In this document: piece after piece, positions 1 through 9,578 of the stretch | Numbering within the stretch: the first letter of the stretch is position 1 | How the letters are laid out: the number at the start of each line of letters is the position of its first letter | Assembly (NCBI GenBank): GCA_916610825.1 | Contig: OU744448.1 | Coordinates: 6,186,650-6,250,649 of the forward strand | Reading direction: 5' to 3' | Length of the DNA stretch: 64,000 nucleotides | DNA from: Haliclystus octoradiatus | Taxonomy: Eukaryota; Cnidaria; Staurozoa; Stauromedusae; Haliclystidae | The notes under the pieces: model-generated | The model's input: the letters and a program-made list of their open reading frames with translations, nothing else | Told to the model about the DNA's origin: nothing | Database searches by the model: none | Translations under genes and position numbers: made by a program

Positions 1-131
1 TGATCTGCAGTGTCGCGGCTGAGATCAACAAAGAGCGTTTAAAATCATTGCTGTCAGCGAAAAAAGCCATTCATCTAGAAATATAGGAGTGGTACGGGTG
101 CCTTCGGTAGGGCGACACCGTCTACATTACT
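1..131 (+). repeat. SINE copy, 3' part (cut by window start)
   Basis: This stretch matches, in opposite orientation, 54424-54545 and, in the same orientation, 60355-60478. All three share a block reading GCGGCTGAGATCAACAAAGA, a block CTTCGGTAGGGCGACACCGT, and end near GTCTACATTAC followed by a T/A-rich tail. The 54.4-kb copy has a tRNA-like head, so this is the 3' part of a tRNA-derived SINE whose head lies outside the window. Confidence 0.7.
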
Positions 132-1074
132 TTTACTTTATATTCTAAATTTTGTGAAACATTACCAGATTCAATTACCGCTATCAGAAGGATATTACGG
201 GGATTAAAGGCTAGGGCTGGAAAATATGGGCCTATGTCCTATGAGTATGACATAACTTATTCACAGCGTGAATTTTTTCATCTGTGTAAAGGCTGTTGCA
301 TGAGATAAAACTTTACATCTGCATTTCAGGTGTTTAAGACGGCATTAAACCATTGATTATTGAATGATAAATCATAATGTGACGCAGGGAATGTGCAACC
401 GAATTATCCAAAAATCAAGGAATAAACGTTACATATTCGGCAAACTGTACTACTTATATAATATCAAGGAACCAGACTCAATTGTTACCAAAAGCCGGAG
501 AAGAAAATCTTAAAAATCTGTTATTCATTTTCCCCTCTGACCCCCTCTGAAAGAGCCTAACTAACTTTGCTGGATGTTAATTTGAATTTTATTAGGTTAG
601 GCTACAAACTCAGCCAAATGTTGGACCAGGTGAAAAACCAATGTTCACAGGCGCGTTGGATTGTGCCAAGAAAACAATATCGAAAGAGGTACACTCATCA
701 TCATCAGTTATTCAGAAAACTTGTTACAGATAACTTTGTTTCAAAGGGCTGATAAATCATTCACTCTATCATGACCTACACCAATGACTGCGGAAAAGGA
801 CGCTTTTGACCGATTTCTTAGGTGCGCTTCAGCAAATACTTGTTGACGTTTGACTGTAAAATCAAATATTGTTGATATCTTGGGTTCTCCATCACCATAA
901 TCTGCAGGCTGGCCCAAGCTCTAATAGAGGTTGGGGATTAACGTAGACCACTTAAACAGGCTGTGAGCAGGAGAGATCTGTTCTAACACAGTGGGAGCGT
1001 GTAGAAAAATGAAATAACTACATCACATCTCTTTTGTAGAGATCTGCAGAAACACAAATTTAAGATGTCTTAAC
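132..1074. other. Intronic or upstream DNA, no feature recognised
   Basis: AT-rich sequence upstream of the first visible carrier exon. It probably belongs to an intron of the carnitine carrier, because the first third of that protein (including its first signature motif) is not encoded between the window start and the exon at 1552. The open frame at 567-752 has no recognisable content. Confidence 0.4.
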
Positions 1075-1372
1075 CAGGATCCGAAAAAAATGGGGATCCT
1101 GGAATCCTAGATCCTGGAAGGCTTGATCAAATTCAGAAGAAAATTGATGTTTTTAATGATTTATAGGTCAAACATCAACATCACCCCTGTGAGAAACAGT
1201 ACAGGAGTTCATAAACAGTTCATGAACGCTAATTGGCCCTAAATTTCAAATTTTTATGAACTGTTCATGAACTTTCCGTGAATATTCATGAACAGTTCAT
1301 GAATAGTTCATGAAGTTGAGGCCATTTAACGTTAATGAACTGTTCATGATTTTTTTTTGACAGTTCGGCAAA
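1075..1372. mobile_element. GATCCTGG-family MITE fragment followed by a GTTCATGAAC-family MITE
   Basis: Bases 1075-1183 resemble the complete hAT-like MITE at 41276-41454 (GGATCCTGGAATCCTAGA, then ATTCAGAAGAAAA, then GGTCAAAC). At about 1184 a second element begins with CCCCTGTGAGAAACAGT and continues to about 1372 with many TTCATGAAC units, including the shared GGCC...TTTAACGTTAATGAACTG block. The second element appears to have landed in the first. Confidence 0.6.
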
Positions 1373-1551
1373 TGTAGCGTATGCCTATTTTCATAGCAGA
1401 CATGAGCAAAGTCAAGGAGCATCAGTGCACTATAACTTGGTAGCGAAGGAGATTGAGGAAGTGTTTCTAGGAGATGGGGAGATATGAGACTCTAGAAGTC
1501 CATACACCTTAGTTGGTAATAAAATCCTTATGTTTCTGAATCCTTTTATAG

Positions 1552-4500
1552 GGCTTCTTTGGACTTTACAAGGGTATGTCAGCGCCTATTGCTGGCGTAA
1601 CACCAATGTTTGCTGTCTGTTTTATGGGCTATGGTGCTGGATTAAAGATGCAACTTAAATCAAAAACTGACGAACCAACGTAAGTTCATCAACACTGTAT
1701 AACAATTCGAGAGGAGTACTAATTTTTGCTTCCAACTTTCTGAAGTGTTTATCATGTGTTCATGAACAGTTCATGAACTGAACAAATTTTTTCGCAGGGG
1801 ATCCTGTTGAACAATCCAATAGGCCTAAATATATTTGTATTTTTATAATGCAATCGCTGCTTCAAATATTTTTGAAATCCATCTTGAAAAACCGTAGGAC
1901 TGTATCAAAGTAATGACTTTGATTGGAATATTGTTCGAAACACATTGATTAGTTTTGAATTACAAAAATATTTGACTATGAGGCTCTGGTAACAAATGCG
2001 AGTGTTCATTTTTAGTCTATGAAATCTATTCTCTGTTTTGCAACGTTATTTATTAGCAATCATAACTTTCAACTTTTTTTCTTTGCAGACCATTTCAGAT
2101 ATTTAACGCTGGTATGTTATCTGGTGTTGCTACTGCCGCTATAATGGTGCCTGGTGAACGTGTGAAATGTCTGTTACAGGTAAGACATTATAGTTATCGC
2201 ATTATAGCCTAGCCTACTACTAATCATTGGCTACCATGTATTTACTGCCAAGCTAAGTTAAAGAAAGAAATTATTTTATTTCATCAACAGAATAACAGAA
2301 CACGGAACTGGCAAAATAGTCAATCTTGAATTCAACAAATTTTTTTTTATTATTATTTTAATTATTTCTAATTTTTCTTTTGAAGATTCAACAAGCTGAT
2401 CCAAGTAAAGCTAAATATGCAGGACCAGTTGATTGTCTAAAGAAAGTTTACAAGGAATCTGGTTTATTCCGTGGCATTTACAAAGGATCTGGTGCAACAC
2501 TTTTGAGAGGTATGTCATAAAAATGAAAATTGATACACACTTCAGTGGAGTTGCTAATTATATGAAACTATGTTTTTGTATTGTTATTATCACACAAAAC
2601 ATGACTTGCCAATTGTTGTATTTAGTTGTATTTGTAAGATGAAAAGTAATTAAACACATAAATGATACTTTATGATATTTTAGTAAGTAAAAAGATTGAG
2701 TTGAAATTGAATTTTGAATCATTAATTCAATATTCAAACAACCTTCCGCAATATAAACAAACTTGATTCTGAAATTTGTTTTATTTTTGAAAAAATTTAC
2801 CACACCCTTGTATATGTTTGTATTCATATTTACAACACAAGAAAAAGTTGGAAGACAGGCTCAAGCTTTATACACTTCACTACTTCACTTATATCTTCCA
2901 ACATTTCTCGTGTAGCAAATAAGAATATAAAAAGGCAAGTGTGTGGTAAACTTTTATTTACAAGTAGCTTGCTATCCGCTACGTTATTGACATCAGAGCC
3001 ATCTATTTACAAGAGTTGGGACACGCTTTCATGTGCCGCTATCGTCTCCAATTGGACAGATGCCAGTCACGTGATTTTTGGACGCCATCTTTGTTTTTTC
3101 TGAAACAGGTTCTCAATCATTTCAAGTGAAACACGCGAAAAATACAATTCAATATGGCTGAAAAAAAACACACAACATTCTCCTGCACATGTGCACTGTT
3201 AAAAATGTGCTCGGGTCCAGGCAAAAAGAAACAAAAATGGCATGAGTGTCCTCAACTCTTGTAAATAGATGGCTCTGATTGACATAGGTTGTTAAATAGA
3301 TCATATATTACAATTATTATTTAATTGTACTTGTGGCAATTATTGTTTTGTGTGACATTTTTCTAAAATTTAAATAGCTGTGATAAGATAGTATGGTTCC
3401 CAAAGACCAACTTTAAATATTTCTAAATTTCTATTATCAAACACTTTGGGATTTAATAATGTCACAATTTATAATTTGTAGATGTTCCTGGTAGTGGTTT
3501 CTATTTCACTGCTTATGAAATGATGATCAAAGCAATGACACCTGAGGGTAAAACGTAAGTGATTTGATAACTATTTTATGTACCTTGCCCCACCCATTGA
3601 GATCAGCTCATGAACATTAAAAATGCGTCATTTAAGGTCGATGAACAAACAGTCTATGAACTCGGTAATGTGTCTGCACATGTCCTGCTTTTGATGAACT
3701 TTTTCATTCAAGTGGTCAAAAAAAGTGAACATACCTGCTGTTTATCTTGTTTATACACAGTATTCTTCAGATGTTCCTCTGTGAAAAAAATCCATGAATT
3801 CATGAACATTTCGTGCACAGTTCATGAACATTATTTTGTGGGTTCATGGAACACAGTTCATGGTCATTTCTTGTGGGTTCATGAACCGGTTCATGAACAG
3901 AAAACTCTTCAAAAGTTCATGAACACTTCATGAACTTTTGGGCAATTCTATTTTCATGAACTCATGGGGTTAAGATGATGTAAATAATGTTGATCATCAA
4001 ACATATCACCTCTTTGAGATTCTATGATCTAAACACTCTTTAAATAAGAAATGTAAGATAACGTTTATTGATCAACACTCAAAGGGTTATTATTATGGCA
4101 GTGATCCTGGGTCCAACAAAACGTCTTACATTCTGGACCACTGAAACATTTCAACATTTCATTCTAAAATTTTGTTTTTGAAATGTAACCGATAAATCAG
4201 AAAAATATCAGTCTTCTTCAGGATTTACTCTACCTTAGAGATGATCCGATTAATCGGAAATAATCATGTCTACCGGTTAACCGGCTTGTTTTAACATAAT
4301 TGGTAATCGGTCGATTATTAAGTATAATCGGCAGAGCAACCGAATATTGGTTTGTTGTTGTTTTGACTATAAATTCACGAACGGAAAAATTGTCGAATTA
4401 TAATATTTCATTGTTTACATTGCTTCGCGCTTCAATTGAATTCTATTCGTCACGCCACTTGGCACTTCTATTGTTTGAGTGTGAAAATTACACTTTCCAG

Positions 4501-7500
4501 TAATCAATTTTGTTGTGAGCTATATTATTTATTATGATGTTCTTCACTATTAAATTCAATTCAATGTAGATTCCATAAAAACATTCAACCGCTGCATGAT
4601 TAAAGGCTCAAAATTATAATTTTTAAATGATTTACAATACTTTCAAATTTTCTTTGTTTATCGATTAACCGGCCAATTATTTTAAATAACCGGTAAAAAA
4701 TAACCGGTAAAAAATAATCGGTAAAAATAATCGGTAAAAATAATCGGTAAATTTTGTGATCGGCTCATCTCTACTCTACCCTTCCAGGATCCCTGCTTTT
4801 GTTGATTACTGCCCTTATCGGCCACATCACCACTAATTTCAATGTTTTACAACACTGTTCCATTGGAATGAATTTCTTTGAAATTTTATTATGGTGCATA
4901 ATACACCAAAGCATTTTAACATATATTCGGGGTAGCTGAAGTTAAATGATGAAGAATGGTGACAAGTATTTCTTAATCTGGAGGCGTATTAGCGGAGATA
5001 TTTGATGTATTTTTAATAAATTCTATTCATTTTAAGCAAAAAATGTCGGCATAGCTGACTTGGACGTTGGAATTTTTGATTTTGCGCGAAACAAAAGAAA
5101 CGAAATGTTATAATTCTTATTTCACCCTTTTCCTATAGTTAGTCATCTTATCATTCCGACTGTCGTTCTCAGTTTTGATAATAGTGAATGATCGAATATA
5201 GTGTACTTTCTACATTAAATATCTCCACATATTCGCATCCAAATTAAAAAATCCTTTTCACCAATCTCCGTCATTTAACATCAGCTACCCGAATCTGTGG
5301 TAAAATTTTGGTGGTGTCAAGTGCACTTAAAAATGCTATTCATTCAAGAAATCAAGCCTTTCACAAGCTCCAACAAATTGTAACTATTACTTATTGTATC
5401 AATTGAAGTAGCAAATATGCATGTTTTGAACCTTTAAATTTGGAATCGTCAAATAAATGTTTTCAAAACATAATTGATGATAAACCATACAATTGTCGTT
5501 AACTTCTGTTGCTTAGTATTTCACAGTACTGAGAAGTTTTTCTTTCAGAATACGAGTTAATGAATTTTTTATTTCAGCCGAGACGACCTTGGCCCATTGA
5601 AAATTCTATGTGCTGGTGGTAAGTGAATTTTTATGCTACTGTGTGTTAGATACAGGTACCAATTCCATATCTACCCCTGCGAAAAACTGTTCAGGAGTTC
5701 ATGAACAGTTCATGAACGTTAAATGGCCCCAAATTTTCATGAACTGTTCGTGAACTGCCTGTGAGGGTTCATGAACTGTTCATGAACAGCTCATGAACAG
5801 TTCAGGAAAATTGGAGCCATTTAACGTTCCTGGACTATTTTTCGCAGGGGTAGGAGTGAATGTATATAATGAGATAAAAATTATTTGTTAAAGTTAAATT
5901 GAATATATTTATAGTTTAAGTGAGTCTTGGACTTTTGATTGCATACTTTCTTTGCATATACGTTGCTGTATATTCCCACAGAGAAACCTTTGAGTCACAG
6001 GTTGCTATGGTGATTGATCACTAATGCGTGTAATCCTATTGTCTCAGATGTCAAGGGTCACAATCGTCATGGCAACAGGCTGCAAATTTAGCTCTGCTTC
6101 AATGTCTAATTACTCCTAAGCGTACCCACATTTTTCCGTGAACATTTGACCAATCAATTTTACTCAACAAGAGCTTTCTAATGATATAAAAATCATCCCT
6201 TCCCGGTAGGGGGCCAACCTATCTTCGTTTTTAAGCACATTTTTGCACTTGGCCCACGGCCTACTTGGTCAATGAAATATGAAATGTCCATTAAACAGTT
6301 CTTGAAACAGTTCATAAAAATTTGGCCTATTTAACATGAACTGTTTTGACAGGAGTACAACAAGTCCGTGCTTTACTATCTGAACTCTAAACTATTCCAT
6401 TGAATAATGTTCATTGTTTGATACCTTTTGAAAATTCTTAATTTCTTTTCTTGATATTTTTAACTAACAGGAACCGCTGGAATGGCTATGTGGACATTAG
6501 CAATTGCACCTGACACTTTAAAATCACGATTACAAACATGTAAGTTAGAAAATCAACAAGATTGGTAAATTCACACAATTAATTATTCACAATGATCATT
6601 ATAAGATCCACACCTGATGAACTCCTTAATTGTTTTTCACATGGGTTGGGCCAAAAAAGAAATATTTTTCTGACTTGGAATCAAAATCATTTTTTTTTTA
6701 AACATTATGTTTATATCTAATAATTAATTGAGCCTAAAATAATTATTTAGGCCTAATTAATTTCTAATGAAGCTAATCATTCTTCTCTTCTTTTTAGTCT
6801 AATATATTTTTTTTATTTAAGCTCCCGAAGGAATGTACCCTCGTGGTGTGCGAGATGTTTTCAAACAGATGGTAAGTAAATTTTGTAGGATTTAGTTATG
6901 ACATTGTTTATGGTAATACGTCTTCCTGGTCTCAGTTGTATATCTGTGTGAAATGTTGTAGTGACGATGTTTTTTGAATATGTGATGTCATGTAGGCCTA
7001 GTGTTTTAGGTATTGTGCATGTTGTTCACGTGATTTATATTGTTTGAGTGCATGTGATGCCATGTGATAATTAGTAATGTGTTGTGATTGGTGCTTCGTA
7101 TTGTCATGTGATCGGTAACTGTTATATGTATTTTGAATGCCTGTTGTTTCGCTCTCTTGCTTGTTGACTGTCGCTGAAGAAAGAATAAAGTTTATAACGT
7201 GAATTTAACTGCATGTTTTCTGTCTCCTCCATGCCGACCCCGTAAGAATCTTACAAATTTTTTAACAAGCATAATGTATTCATTTCTTTACATATGACTT
7301 TACATCAATCATGACAATGGAATCATTTTTTTTTTATTTGATCTTTTGTTCACCAACAAATCATTCAATTTTTTGCATTTTTGTTGTTGTTGTAAATCAC
7401 AACGGTTCTAAACAATGAGTATTTGGTTCTATATTCTTGTAGGTGAGAGATGAAGGAATCGGTTCACTGTACAAAGGATTGACGCCTGTCATGTTGAGAG

Positions 7501-8512
7501 CATTTCCTGCTAATGCTGTAAGTAGTGTAGGAATAAGTGGTAGTAGGCCTAATAACAATAATATAGTAAAGATAGATATGTCTTTCATCAGATCTTTTTA
7601 TTCCATCTCAACTGTTTATATGTAACTATGATAAAATGCATGGTATCGTAATTTTGTTTTTTATAAGTTGGATTAAGTACTTCCACTGTTATTGGTAGGA
7701 GGTCAAACTTAGTAAATAATTTCTAAGGTGCTTGCAAAGAAAATACAAAACTAATACCAGTAAATCAAGTAATAAATATTCAGTAAGAATTGCTATATCA
7801 GTTTGAAGATTTCAAAACAACATAAAATCAAAGGACTATGAATGTCAATGCTCTACGTTTACAGTCTACGTTACAGTTTAGCTTACCACTGAAAACACAA
7901 AATAACAAAGCGAGACAACATTACTTCCTATCCAGAGATCTCTAGACAGGAACAGAACAATAATGTATATTACACAGATCCTATTCTAACATAAATTGGA
8001 TTGGGCCTGTGACGCAGGCTAATCTGACGTGTGATAAATGCTCAATCTCAAACGTTGTTAGTTTGAGTAAAAACCGTCTGTTGATCTCATACTGCGTGGA
8101 ACTCAAGTAACAGTGATTAAGAATCTGTTTTCATTGACTATAGATGTATAATAATAATAAAAATAATAATAATATATGGTGAAAGAGTCAAAAAATACAT
8201 ATTCTTTACTATTACTCAAGTTTCATGCATTTCACTGTGTGAAACAACACAAATACGGAAGGAGCACTGGGATTTCCGTAATAAGGAGGCTAACTTCCCC
8301 GAAAAGAGGGTTATTTATAAAACACGTTTGCAAAAGTGCTTGAAAAAGTATTAAAAAATTTCTTGGCATTCAAAATATTCTTCCCCAACGAGGGAATTAC
8401 CTGCCACCCCTCATATATGTAAATTTCAAATAATTTATTTTTTGTTTAGGCGTGTTTCCTTGGTTACGAGGCAGCTTTAAGATTTCTCAATTGGATAGCA
8501 CCAAATTTATAA
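1552..8512 (+). CDS. SLC25A20: Mitochondrial carnitine/acylcarnitine carrier, SLC25A20 type (5' part missing)
   Basis: Inner-membrane antiporter that brings acylcarnitines into the matrix in exchange for carnitine, for fatty-acid oxidation. Exons: 1552-1679, 2089-2179, 2386-2509, 3482-3554, 5578-5618, 6471-6539, 6822-6871, 7443-7517, 8450-8512; all junctions are GT-AG and all phases close. The peptide opens [20 protein letters not shown], a segment close to the vertebrate carrier (TGLYRGMAAPIIGVTPMF). The second and third carrier signatures are visible as [10 protein letters not shown] and [10 protein letters not shown], each followed by the conserved GxYKG-type loop. The end, [12 protein letters not shown], matches the family's C-terminus. 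About the first 60 residues, including transmembrane helix 1 and the first PxD signature, must lie upstream of the window. Introns hold a hAT MITE, nested MITEs and a solo LTR. The family is clear; assignment to SLC25A20 rather than the related SLC25A45/47/48 rests on the [10 protein letters not shown] motif and the C-terminus. Confidence 0.93.
1745..1803. mobile_element. GTTCATGAAC-family MITE, right-end fragment
   Basis: Contains GTGTTCATGAACAGTTCATG and ends TTTTTTCGCAGGGG, which is the terminal inverted repeat seen at 5674-5850. Only one end is left. Confidence 0.5.
2994..3277. mobile_element. hAT-type MITE (284 bp) with perfect 8-bp target duplication
   Basis: Terminal inverted repeats start CAGAGCCATCTATTTACAAG and extend about 30 bases on both ends (the inner parts read GAGTTGGGACAC and GTGTCCTCAACTC). 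The flanks carry ATTGACAT at 2986-2993 and again at 3278-3285, a perfect 8-bp duplication typical of hAT elements. No transposase frame. It lies in a carrier intron and includes a CACGTG E-box and a CGCCATCTTTG block. Confidence 0.88.
3606..3972. mobile_element. GTTCATGAAC-family repeat tract
   Basis: Dense run of TTCATGAAC and related units in both orientations, strongest at 3790-3945, in a carrier intron. No clear terminal CCCCTGCG repeats, so it is a degenerate or expanded member of the family. The 107-codon open frame across it simply translates the repeats and is not regarded as a gene. Confidence 0.55.
4109..4806. mobile_element. GATCCTGG-family MITE, split by a later hAT insertion
   Basis: Left part (about 4109-4235) reads CTGGGTCCAACAAAACGT..., then AACCGATAAATCAGAAAAAT and TTCTTCAGGATTTACTCTAC; right part (4774 to about 4806) reads CTTCCAGGATCCCTGCTTTT then GTTG. 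Together they parallel the uninterrupted copy at 41276-41454, so the insertion at 4236 is younger. Confidence 0.6.
4236..4773. mobile_element. hAT-type non-autonomous element (538 bp), nested
   Basis: Ends are TAGAGATGATCCGATTAATC and the inverse of TAGAGATGAGCCGATCACAA. Flanking 8-bp repeats are CTCTACCT (4228-4235) and CTCTACCC (4774-4781), 7 of 8 matching. TAGAGATG-like ends with 8-bp duplications are typical of hAT transposons. The right end carries a run of AATCGGTAAAAA repeats. The 67-codon frame at 4300-4503 shows no transposase motif. Confidence 0.82.
4893..5328. mobile_element. Long-TIR MITE, family D, copy 1
   Basis: Inverted termini share a block ATTCGGGGTAGCTGAAGTTA / ATTCGGGTAGCTGATGTTAA followed by AATGATGAAGAATGGTGA, so the inverted repeat is about 90 bases with mismatches. 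A second copy sits at 18843-19155 with the same termini, which supports a dispersed family rather than a local inversion. It lies in a carrier intron. Superfamily not assigned. Confidence 0.7.
5674..5850. mobile_element. GTTCATGAAC-family MITE, best complete copy (177 bp)
   Basis: Inverted ends CCCCTGCGAAAAACTGTTCA and the inverse of CCCCTGCGAAAAATAGTCCA, flanked by TA on both sides. The interior is a series of TTCATGAAC / GAACAGTTCATGAAC palindromes around a unique AAATGGCCCCAAATTTTCAT block and its inverse. Located 55 bases after a carrier exon. Confidence 0.8.
6290..6365. mobile_element. GTTCATGAAC-family fragment
   Basis: Short degenerate piece with ACAGTTCTTGAAACAGTTCA, TTGGCCTATTTAACATGAAC and a GACAGGAGTA end; matches the right half of the 5674-5850 element. 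Confidence 0.4.
6884..7255. mobile_element. Solo LTR (372 bp) of an LTR retroelement
   Basis: Fossil of a retroelement in a carrier intron. It starts TGTAGGATT and ends AATCTTACA (short inverted ends, TG...CA), with the 5-bp duplication AATTT at 6879-6883 and 7256-7260. It carries an AGAATAAAG polyadenylation signal in its 3' half. No internal coding region is present, so it is the product of LTR-LTR recombination. It does not resemble the 157-bp LTRs at 9297 and 13978, so it belongs to a different family. Confidence 0.8.
8144..8176. repeat. AAT-rich simple repeat
   Basis: Run of TAA/AAT triplets with a few interruptions in the last carrier intron. Confidence 0.7.
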
Positions 8513-9296
8513 GAATATTGAAAACTATGAAAATGCAATATCAGTTACATCGTATACTGGTGGTATGAAGGTAACAACTTATTGTTCCCACTACTAGGAC
8601 ATTCAATTCAATTCAAAAAAGACATTAATATTATTAATAACATTATTAAAAGCAATACAACTGTCTCTTTTATACGCGTACGTTGAACCAAAGGGTTTAT
8701 AAATGCATCTATTTACATTCTGTTAAAAAATGTAAACATATAATGCAATTAAATGCTAATTTTAAAGATCACTGTTGATCTTAGTCAACGACTTGGTTGT
8801 TATTGTTTTGATTTGGAATGAATCACCCGCAGACAATCAAACAGATCACCAAGAAACTGCACATTTTGTATTCTAAGCAATAATTGTTTTAAATATTAAT
8901 ATTTATGTCCAACTACTGAGGATCGTTTCAAATTCCAGGAAATACTTTAAACATGCTGTGAATAATGTTGAATATGATCAAGGCATGTTTACAAATCTTT
9001 CATTATAAATGTCAGGTTTGACAGAAATAACTTGATAAGATTATATCTTGATCAGTGTCATTGTGTTAATGTGCTTGTTAATCTTGCATTGGAGGGGCTG
9101 GTGAATAGGCATGTGTGTATAGTGGGGCATATGGATCGTCGGAATGTATTTCTTATACCATATCTTCCGTGAAACGAATGCTTGGTGCAATAGTCTTCTC
9201 TGAGAGAAGACAAGTGCGGCATACAATTGTTGTGGCATTTCTGAATAATCAAATTGATTTACTGGTGATGGAAAAGCTATAAAATAAATATCACGT
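8513..9296. other. Carrier 3' UTR and spacer
   Basis: Follows the carrier stop codon. AT-rich with no recognisable frame; the open frames at 9041-9252 on the minus strand have no family features. An AATAAATATC at about 9281 may serve as a polyadenylation signal just ahead of the retrotransposon. Confidence 0.4.
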
Positions 9297-9453
9297 TGTG
9301 CTATTACAACTTATTTACATTACAATATTGATATACTTCCTGTAAACATAATCGTGTCATTTATAGTTTTAGTTTAGATTCTAATATACTGTTCTGTGAT
9401 CAACAACGTTTATTCTCTCGTCTCAAGTTCTAGCTTATTCACATAATACTACA
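9297..9453 (+). repeat. 5' LTR (157 bp)
   Basis: TGTGCTATTAC...AATACTACA, identical by eye to 13978-14134. It is short for a Ty3/gypsy LTR and begins TG and ends CA. Confidence 0.93.
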
Positions 9454-9578
9454 TGGCGCTGCGATTATTCGAACTTTGGGATTGTTATTGTTGATTTGTT
9501 ATTTATACCTTCGTCTTCGTTTGGTATATTTATTGGTTCATATTTTTCATTCATCTTACTGTTCGTGTTGTTTACATT

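Noticed and set aside
3610-3933. 107-codon open frame rich in FMN and VHEP repeats
   Set aside because: It only translates TTCATGAAC repeats of a MITE tract in a carrier intron.
4300-4503. 67-codon frame as a hAT transposase fragment
   Set aside because: No recognisable hAT residues; it spans subterminal DNA of a non-autonomous element.
9041-9252. Overlapping minus-strand frames of 64-65 codons after the carrier
   Set aside because: Two frames over the same bases with no motif; likely part of the carrier 3' UTR.
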